Below, one piece after another: positions 57,795-64,000 of a DNA stretch of 64,000 nt; the stretch's first letter is position 1, and every line of letters starts with the position of its first letter. The notes under the pieces were generated by a model. That model was not told the DNA's origin. It saw nothing but the letters and a program-made list of their open reading frames with translations, and did not search any database. This DNA comes from Lysobacter firmicutimachus (GTDB lineage Bacteria; Pseudomonadota; Gammaproteobacteria; Xanthomonadales; Xanthomonadaceae). The position numbers and the translations under genes are program-made. The stretch is taken from the NCBI RefSeq assembly GCF_037027445.1, contig NZ_JBANDL010000002.1:4181001-4245000 (forward strand), written 5' to 3'.

Positions 57795-58865
57795 ATGAAC
57801 TCCGAAACCCAGCGCTACAGCGCAAGCCTCAGCCAACAGATCTGGGACTTCCCGTCCCTACTGCTGAAATCCCGGTTCGCCGACGCATTGGAACGCGGCG
57901 TCAGCCGCTACCCGATCCGCCGTTCGCTGCGCCTGGCCGCCCGCGCCGGCGTCGACGCCGTATTCGACGACATCGCCCTCAACCTGGGCTATCGCGCGCA
58001 TCGCATCGACGGGCACAGCCTAGTGCTCGACGGCGAAGGCGTGTTCGTCGATGTCGACGTCAGCCGCAAGGCCGATTACTGCTCGTTCTATTTCGCCATC
58101 TGGGCCGATTCGGTCGGGCGCGCCGAAAACGCCATCCAGCAGTTGCAGCAACGGGTCGAGGCGGTACGCATCCGCGAACCGATGTTCTCGATCGACTGGC
58201 ACTTTCTTACCGGCCGCGGCGAACTGCAGAGCGCCAGCATCGAGGAACTGGCCGACGACGTGCTGATCGACGAGGCCTACCCCGAGATCGGCAACGTCGC
58301 CGGCTTCATCGACCGCTATCTGCGGGCCAAGGAGACCGTGCTGGTGCTGCAAGGCCCACCCGGCACCGGCAAGACCCGGCTGATCCGCGCCATTCTCGGC
58401 GAGATCTCGCGTCGCAACGACGGCAACGCGCAGGCCCTGTACACTGGCGACAAGAAGGCGCTGGAGTGCGACGAGATCTACGTCAAGTTCATCACCGGCG
58501 ACGATCATGCCTTCGTGGTCGAGGACGCCGATCATCTGCTGCGCCCGCGCGCCGAGGGCAACGAGCACCTGCATCGCTTCCTCGCCATCGCCGACGGCGT
58601 GGTGCGGGCGCAGGGACGCAAGATCGTCTTTTCCACCAACCTGCCCAACGTCGGCGACTTGGACGACGCCCTGGTCCGGCCCGGGCGTTGTTTCGCCCAT
58701 GCCCAGGTGCGCGAGCTGCGGCCGCTCGAGGCCGATGCGCTGATCCGGCGCCTGGCCGGCGAACGCGGCATCGATCCCGAGCCGGCGCGGCAGGTGCTGG
58801 CGGGCAGCGGGCGCAAGAGCTACTCGCTGGCGGCGATCTACCAAGCCGTCGGCCGCGCCGGATGA
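57795..58865 (+). CDS. AAA ATPase of unknown function
   Basis: 356 residues. The N-terminal half (about 1-170) is a unique alpha/beta region (YCSFYFAIWADSVGRAENAIQQL). The C-terminal half is a single AAA module: Walker A GPPGTGKT near residue 191, Walker B AFVVEDAD, a sensor-1 FSTN and a VRPGR arginine-finger-like motif. The layout resembles DUF5925-type AAA proteins and CbxX/CDC48-like ATPases. No signal peptide. It precedes the Y-family polymerase gene on the same strand with a 164-base gap. Function unknown. Confidence 0.82.
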   Translation: MNSETQRYSASLSQQIWDFPSLLLKSRFADALERGVSRYPIRRSLRLAARAGVDAVFDDIALNLGYRAHRIDGHSLVLDGEGVFVDVDVSRKADYCSFYFAIWADSVGRAENAIQQLQQRVEAVRIREPMFSIDWHFLTGRGELQSASIEELADDVLIDEAYPEIGNVAGFIDRYLRAKETVLVLQGPPGTGKTRLIRAILGEISRRNDGNAQALYTGDKKALECDEIYVKFITGDDHAFVVEDADHLLRPRAEGNEHLHRFLAIADGVVRAQGRKIVFSTNLPNVGDLDDALVRPGRCFAHAQVRELRPLEADALIRRLAGERGIDPEPARQVLAGSGRKSYSLAAIYQAVGRAG

Positions 58866-59029
58866 ACCGCGGGCGGCGGCGCCCGCGTTAACCATTTGAT
58901 TCCACAAGCGATCTCATCGCCTGAGATGCCCGTCCGGCAGGATCGAACGGGCGTCGCGCAGGGGTCCGGCCGCGGATGCGCGGATTGCCGTCCGGAACCA
59001 TACTGACTCCCCATGCGTGGCTGGCCGCC

Positions 59030-60547
59030 ATGACCCTGCGCTGCCTGTTCGTCGACTTCAATTCCTACTTCGCCTCGGTCGAGCAGTTCGACCGGGAGGA
59101 ATTGCGCGACCGCCCGGTCGGCGTGGTGCCGGTCATGGCCGCCACCACCTGCTGCATCGCCGCCAGCCGCGAGGCCAAGGTCCACGGGGTCAAGACCGGC
59201 ACGCCGGTGCACGAGGCGCTGCGGCTGTGCCCCGACATCCGGATCGTCCAGGCGCGGCCGGCGCGCTATGTCGAATTGCACCATCGCCTGATCGCGGCGA
59301 TCCAGGACTGCATTCCGATCGACGGCAAGCCGCTGTCGATCGACGAGGTGGCCTGTCGGCTGATCGGCCGCGAACGCCAGCGCGAGAATGCCGTCGCGAT
59401 CGCGCGAAAGATCAAGCAGACCCTGATCGACCGCGGCCTCAGCCCGGCGATCCGCTGCTCGATCGGCATCGCCCCCAACACCTTCCTGGCCAAGACCGCT
59501 TCCGATCTCGACAAGGTCGACGGCCTGACCGTGATCGAACTGGACGACTTGCCGCGGGCACTGCATGGTCTGGCCTTGCACGATCTGTGCGGAGTGGGCC
59601 CGTCGATGCTGCAACGCCTCAACGACGCCGGCATCGACAGCGTCGAACAACTCGCCGCGGCGCCGCGCGAACGGCTCAAGGCGATCTGGGGCGGCATCGA
59701 GGGCGAACGCTTCTGGGCCCAGTTGCGCGGCATCGAGCCGCCGTCGCGGCAACGCAGCGCCGTGGGCTCGGTCGGTCATTCGCACGTGCTCGACCCGCAG
59801 ATGCGCACGGCCGAAGGCATGCGCTCGGTGCTGTTCAAACTGCTCGCCAAGGCCGCCATGCGCCTGCGGCAGGAGCAATGCCAGGCGCGCGGCCTGAGCC
59901 TGCACGTGCGTTTCGTCGGTCGCGAACAGCGCTACAGCCGGGATCTGTCCTTCGCTGCGCTCGACGACACGCCGACCTTGCTGCAACTGATGGCCGGTGC
60001 GCTGGAGCCGCTGCTGCGCGCTGCCGCCAGCGGCCGCTGGCCGGTCAAACGGCACCCGCCGCTGTCGGTGGCGGTATCGCTGATCGACCTGCAGCCCAAC
60101 GCCGGCGAGACCGCCTCGCTGTTTTCCGAACGCCAGCGCTCGCGCGAACTGACCCGCGTGCTCGACCAGATCAACCAGCGCTATGGCAATAACCGCCTGT
60201 ATTTCGGCGCGATGCAGGACGCGCTGGCGCAGGGCGCCGCGCCGATGCGGATTCCGTTCCAGCACATCCCCGACGAAGCCAGCGAAGCCGATCTCGGCGC
60301 CGCGGCCCTGGTCGCTGATCCGAGCATGGACGAACTGTGGCTGCAGCGCGAACGGCAGTTCAAGGCGATGGCCGAGAACGCCCATCGGCAGACACGCGAA
60401 CGCACGTCCTCCGCAACCCGACCGGCGGCAGCGACACCGCCCGCACCGACGCCGCCGGGCCACCAACCCTCCGGCGTCGGCGGCTGGGTGCGCAAGCGGC
60501 GCAAACACGAAGGCCATGGCCCCGGCACGACCGGCTCCTTGTTTTGA
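59030..60547 (+). CDS. Y-family DNA polymerase (DinB/UmuC-like)
   Basis: 505 residues from the ATG at 59030 (MTLRCLFVDFNSYFASVEQ). The first catalytic Asp is in VDFNSYF and the second acidic pair in LSIDEVACRL. The steric-gate position is Phe, as in DinB. A helix-hairpin-helix thumb (DLCGVGPSMLQRLNDAGI) and a little-finger domain follow. After residue 400 there is an unusual extended tail, Pro/Ala/Thr-rich and then basic (RKRRKHEG), ending TTGSLF. It probably performs error-prone translesion synthesis. There is no adjacent lexA/imuA gene, so it is not a standard imuABC cassette. Confidence 0.9.
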   Translation: MTLRCLFVDFNSYFASVEQFDREELRDRPVGVVPVMAATTCCIAASREAKVHGVKTGTPVHEALRLCPDIRIVQARPARYVELHHRLIAAIQDCIPIDGKPLSIDEVACRLIGRERQRENAVAIARKIKQTLIDRGLSPAIRCSIGIAPNTFLAKTASDLDKVDGLTVIELDDLPRALHGLALHDLCGVGPSMLQRLNDAGIDSVEQLAAAPRERLKAIWGGIEGERFWAQLRGIEPPSRQRSAVGSVGHSHVLDPQMRTAEGMRSVLFKLLAKAAMRLRQEQCQARGLSLHVRFVGREQRYSRDLSFAALDDTPTLLQLMAGALEPLLRAAASGRWPVKRHPPLSVAVSLIDLQPNAGETASLFSERQRSRELTRVLDQINQRYGNNRLYFGAMQDALAQGAAPMRIPFQHIPDEASEADLGAAALVADPSMDELWLQRERQFKAMAENAHRQTRERTSSATRPAAATPPAPTPPGHQPSGVGGWVRKRRKHEGHGPGTTGSLF

Positions 60548-60677
60548 ACCTCGGCGTTCTTGGTTGCTTTCGCCCCGAGCAACGACGCATCCGATCCTTT
60601 CCCCGCTCACCACGACCCAAGCCAGTGCAGAGTGGCTAGGAGCCGAGGGCGTCAATCGCCCACGCGCCCTCACCCGC

Positions 60678-60703
60678 CCCTTCTCCCGCAAGCGGGAGAA
60701 GGG
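60678..60703. repeat. Perfect inverted repeat in the polymerase/ABC gap
   Basis: CCCTTCTCCCGC AA GCGGGAGAAGGG, a 12-bp stem with a 2-base loop. A degenerate inverted relative (CCCCTCTCCCGCTTGCGG) lies near 60747-60764. This looks like the common CTCTCCCGC-type intergenic element of Xanthomonadaceae (recalled, not searched), and it could also terminate both convergent genes. Confidence 0.8.
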
Positions 60704-60809
60704 TGCGGCAGCGGCGACTTCGTAGGATCTGTTCGATCCTTTAGCGCCCCTCTCCCGCTTGCGGCGATGGAAGGACGTGCAAAGCTGATCGGGCTGGGAC
60801 GAGGCAGAG

Positions 60810-62648
60810 TTACGCCTCGACCGCGACGAACCCGCCCGTCTGACGCTTCCACAGCCGCGCATACAGCCCGTCGCGCGCGATCAGTTGCTCGTGGGTGCCG
60901 GTCTCGATGATGCGCCCCTGGTCCATCACCACCAGCCGGTCCATCCGCGCGATGGTCGACAGGCGATGCGCGATCGCGATCACCGTCTTGCCTTCCATCA
61001 GCGTCTCCAGACTGTCCTGGATCGCCGCCTCGGCCTCCGAATCCAGCGCCGAGGTCGCCTCGTCGAGGATCAGGATCGGCGCGTTCTTCAACAGCACTCG
61101 CGCGATCGCGATGCGTTGACGCTGACCGCCCGACAGCTTCACCCCGCGTTCGCCGACCAGAGCGTCGTAGCCTTCGCGACCTTCGCCATCGATCAAGCGC
61201 GGAATGAATTCATCCGCCCGCGCCCGCCGCACCGCTGCGAACATCTCCTCCTCGCTGGCATCCGGACGGCCGTACAGCAGGTTGTCGCGGATCGAGCGAT
61301 GCAGCAGCGAGGTGTCCTGGGTGACCACGCCGATCTGCGAACGCAGGCTTTCCTGGGTCACGCCGGCGATGTCCTGACCGTCGATCAGGATCCGGCCGCG
61401 TTCCAGGTCGTACAAGCGCAACAGGATGTTCATCAGGGTCGACTTGCCCGCGCCCGAGGGCCCGACCAGGCCGATCTTCTCGCCCGGTTTGACCGTCAAG
61501 TCCAGGTCCGCAATCAGGCCGCTGTCCTGGCCGTAGTGGAAGTGCACATTCTCGAAGCGCACGCTGCCTTCGCGCACGGCCAAAGGCTGAGCGTCCTGCC
61601 GGTCGACGACGGTCAGCGGCCGCGAAATGGTCTCGATGCCGTCCTGCACGGTGCCGATGTCCTCGAAGATGCCGTTCACCGTCCACATGATCCAGCCCGA
61701 CATGTTGTGGATCCGGATCACCAGGCCGGTCGCCAACGCGATCGCGCCGACGCTGATCGCGCCGCGATGCCACAGCCACAGCGCCAGGCCGCAGGTACCG
61801 ACGATCAGCAGACCGTTGAGCGCGGTGATGCTGACGCCCATCAGCGTGGTCATGCGGGTCATGTCGCGCGAGCGCTGGGTCTGCTCGAGCATGGCCTCGG
61901 CCACGTATTGCTCCTCGCGTCGCGAGTGCGCGAACAACTTCAGCGTGGCGACGTTGCTGTAACCGTCGACGATGCGCCCCATCAATTTGGAACGCGCATC
62001 CGACGCACGCCAGGAGCGCTGCTTTACCCGCGGCACGAAGTAGCGCAGCAGGCCGATGTAGACCACGATCCAGGCCACCAGCGGCGCCGCCAGCCACGCA
62101 TCGGCCTGAGCGAACAGATAGATCGCCGAGCCCGAATAGACGACCACGTACCACAGCGCATCGAAGGCCTGGGTGGTCGACTCGCGCAACGACGGGCCGG
62201 TCTGCATGATCCGGTTGGCGACGCGGCCGGCGAAGTCGTTCTGGAAGAAGCTCATGCTCTGCTTGAGCATGTAGCGATGGGTCTGCCAACGCACCAGGTT
62301 GGTCATGCTCGGATGCACGGTCTGGTTCAACAACAGGTCGTGCAGGCCCAGGCACAGCGGCCGTGCGATCAGCATCACCGCCGCCATCCACAGCAACTCG
62401 CTGCCGTGACGCGCGAACAACTCCGCAGCCGGCGTGGTGTTGACCAGGTCCACTACCTTGCCGAGGTAGTCGAACATCACCACCTCGACGATGGCGACGA
62501 AGAAACCGACCACGGTCAGCACTGCGAATACCGGCCAGGCTTGGCGGATGAAATGCCAATAGAACGCCGCGACCGTGCGCGGGGGCATGGCCTCGGGGGC
62601 CGGACGGAACGGATCGATCAAGGATTCGAACCAACGAAAGATCATCAT
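60810..62648 (-). CDS. ABC transporter, fused permease and ATPase (exporter)
   Basis: 612 residues. The N-terminal membrane domain (about 1-330) has six predicted helices; the C-terminal ATPase domain follows from about residue 360. Motifs: Walker A GPSGAGKST, Q-loop VTQDTSLL, signature LSGGQRQR, Walker B ILILDEATSALD and H-loop AIAHRLST. It is a type IV exporter half-transporter (MsbA/MdlB/LmrA-like) that should work as a dimer. Substrate unknown. It starts at an ATG pair (62648). Its 5' leader contains an 11-codon ORF with a strong Shine-Dalgarno sequence (62876-62911). Confidence 0.93.
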   Translation of the reverse strand: MMIFRWFESLIDPFRPAPEAMPPRTVAAFYWHFIRQAWPVFAVLTVVGFFVAIVEVVMFDYLGKVVDLVNTTPAAELFARHGSELLWMAAVMLIARPLCLGLHDLLLNQTVHPSMTNLVRWQTHRYMLKQSMSFFQNDFAGRVANRIMQTGPSLRESTTQAFDALWYVVVYSGSAIYLFAQADAWLAAPLVAWIVVYIGLLRYFVPRVKQRSWRASDARSKLMGRIVDGYSNVATLKLFAHSRREEQYVAEAMLEQTQRSRDMTRMTTLMGVSITALNGLLIVGTCGLALWLWHRGAISVGAIALATGLVIRIHNMSGWIMWTVNGIFEDIGTVQDGIETISRPLTVVDRQDAQPLAVREGSVRFENVHFHYGQDSGLIADLDLTVKPGEKIGLVGPSGAGKSTLMNILLRLYDLERGRILIDGQDIAGVTQESLRSQIGVVTQDTSLLHRSIRDNLLYGRPDASEEEMFAAVRRARADEFIPRLIDGEGREGYDALVGERGVKLSGGQRQRIAIARVLLKNAPILILDEATSALDSEAEAAIQDSLETLMEGKTVIAIAHRLSTIARMDRLVVMDQGRIIETGTHEQLIARDGLYARLWKRQTGGFVAVEA

Positions 62649-63170
62649 GGCGATACGCCTTTACGAACTTGGAAAGACTCCCGCGCGCGACGCGCGCCTG
62701 CGCCGGAGGGCACGGGCACGGACGCGAGGGCCGGCGGCGCCAACGGGCGCCGAGTAGTCGGATACGGGGAGTGAGGCGGCGGACGAGCGCGCGCGATCCA
62801 GGGCCAGAACAGCCCCGGGCGGCGATCGATCGGCCGGACGCGGCGCGGGCTTCGCCCGCAACCGCAAGCGCCGACTTAGCGGCGGACCTTGCCGGTGATT
62901 GTGAACTTCATCGTGCTTCTCCTTGCTCGCTTGGAGCTGGCGTATCCCGCGGTGTCGCCGGATACGGAGGTTCCGACGCGCGGATCGCTATGGGCAACTC
63001 GAGGCAAGTCTAGCTCGCCCTCTTCCTGGCGTGCATCCGTCCAAAGTCGGTGATCGCTGGCGAGCGCGCTGCGTCGGCGCCTCCCCGGGTCGATCGTCTT
63101 GAAGCGGCCAAACTGATTGCGAGCCGGTGGCTAGCAGGTTATGCGCGGGCGTCGATTGTTTTGTGTGGGC
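62649..63170. other. Long leader/gap upstream of the ABC exporter gene
   Basis: 522 bases. The only credible coding element is the 11-codon ORF at 62876-62911. I see no other gene, and no clear promoter for the exporter. The frames that are open here are antisense or Arg/Pro-rich G+C artefacts. Confidence 0.5.
62876..62911 (-). CDS. 11-codon ORF (MKFTITGKVRR) upstream of the ABC exporter
   Basis: A 36-base ORF beginning with ATG at 62911 and ending TAA. It is preceded by AAGGAG, with 8 bases between that and the ATG, one of the best ribosome-binding sites in the window. The peptide is MKFTITGKVRR: a hydrophobic beta-like start and a basic end. It lies 227 bases upstream of, and on the same strand as, the exporter gene. 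It could be a leader peptide controlling the exporter, a tiny secreted peptide, or the remnant of a longer gene. No function is assigned; the coding call rests mainly on the ribosome-binding site. Confidence 0.4.
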   Translation of the reverse strand: MKFTITGKVRR

Positions 63171-63210
63171 CAAAAGAAGAAGGCCGGATCCTGTTGGGAT
63201 CCGGCCTTCT
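63171..63210 (-). terminator. rRNA operon terminator
   Basis: On the minus strand, a perfect 13-bp stem GAAGGCCGGATCC/GGATCCGGCCTTC (63179-63191 with 63197-63209), 5-base loop, followed by TTCTTTTG. A classical strong terminator immediately after 5S rRNA. Confidence 0.95.
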
Positions 63211-63217
63211 GGGTAAA

Positions 63218-63334
63218 GCCCCTGGCGATGACCTACTCTTGCATGGCTTGAGCCACACTACCATCGGCGCGTATGCGTTTCACTTCCGAGTTCGGGATGG
63301 GATCGGGTGGTTCCACACAGCTATTATCACCAGG
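63218..63334 (-). rRNA. rrf: 5S ribosomal RNA
   Basis: About 117 nt. It begins CCCTGGTGATAATAGC and contains the conserved GGAACCACCCGATCCCAT and CCGAACTCGGAAGTGAAAC segments. It ends with CATCGCCAGGGG, which pairs with the 5' end. It is followed by the terminator and preceded by 23S without any tRNA in the spacer (63335-63503). Confidence 0.95.
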
Positions 63335-63503
63335 GAGAGGGTGGAGGGTCGCAAGCTTCGCTGAAAAGAAGCAGCGCACACGCTCTCGTTGGTTGCTTTC
63401 AACGCGGATTTCGGCGTTGTCGGCGAATAGATTGGAATGTAGCGAGTCAGTGTTGGGAATGGAGTGTCGACGCGTCGTCGAGTCCAAGGCCACTTGAGGT
63501 TAT

Positions 63504-64000
<497 letters not shown>

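Noticed and set aside
62661..62867. 68-codon frame between the 11-codon ORF and the exporter
   Set aside because: Arg/Pro/Ala-rich, no ribosome-binding site, no recognisable domain.
63335..63503. Possible tRNA in the 23S-5S spacer
   Set aside because: No cloverleaf or CCA-like end could be found. The spacer has no tRNA signature such as GGTTCRA.

Overview
The window is a G+C-rich chromosomal segment (roughly 70% G+C by eye) from a gammaproteobacterium of the Lysobacter/Xanthomonas group (Xanthomonadaceae). This rests on protein resemblance and gene order: pilMNOPQ divergent from a class A penicillin-binding protein gene, zapA - 6S RNA - 5-formyl-THF cyclo-ligase, ridA - spoT - rpoZ - gmk - yicC // rph, and ygfB - pepP. 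The intergenic repeats also fit this family. No database search was possible, so the genus is an inference. Nearly all genes are chromosomal housekeeping or surface genes. I see no prophage, insertion sequence, integrase, tRNA or CRISPR array.

Layout. 138-1517: SLC1-type symporter. 1594-8608: a leftward moxR-DUF58-DUF4381-batA-batB/C-batD operon. 8807-14025: the leftward pilMNOPQ type IV pilus assembly and secretin operon, divergent from mrcA (14427-16991). 17238-18432: two small proteins of unknown function. 18516-20502: citrate synthase and ribosomal protein L31 type B. 20896-25622: nucleoside hydrolase, a DUF4166-like protein, a short RTX-repeat protein and RecG. 25780-30640: a leftward TonB-receptor / diheme cytochrome c / beta-helix lipoprotein cassette with a divergent AraC-type regulator. 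31993-37198: the stringent-response and nucleotide block ridA, spoT, rpoZ, gmk, yicC. 37268-40979: rph, a VOC protein, rdgB, a membrane protein and hemW. 41167-45274: DUF1631 protein, PilZ protein and Xaa-Pro dipeptidase. 45275-45963: an island of dispersed repeats. 45964-49761: an SDR-like protein divergent from a LysR regulator, then pepP and ygfB. 50007-54575: a very large propeller-PAS-GGDEF-EAL sensor. 54891-56910: a coiled-coil protein, zapA, 6S RNA, fau and an EVE-domain protein. 57032-60547: rpiA, an AAA ATPase and a Y-family DNA polymerase. 60810-62648: an ABC exporter preceded by an 11-codon ORF. 63171-64000: the 3' end of an rRNA operon on the minus strand (terminator, 5S, 3' part of 23S).

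How the parts work together. The window supplies envelope and surface functions (pilus machinery, peptidoglycan synthase, MoxR/Bat stress complex, TonB-dependent uptake), second-messenger control ((p)ppGpp through SpoT, c-di-GMP through the GGDEF-EAL sensor and a PilZ receptor) and core metabolism.

The best candidates for undescribed biology are: (1) the beta-helix lipoprotein plus diheme lipoprotein plus TonB receptor cassette with its own regulator; (2) the 11-codon ORF with a strong Shine-Dalgarno sequence in the leader of the ABC exporter; (3) heptanucleotide GGGATTS arrays between co-directional genes, which would form long hairpins in mRNA.
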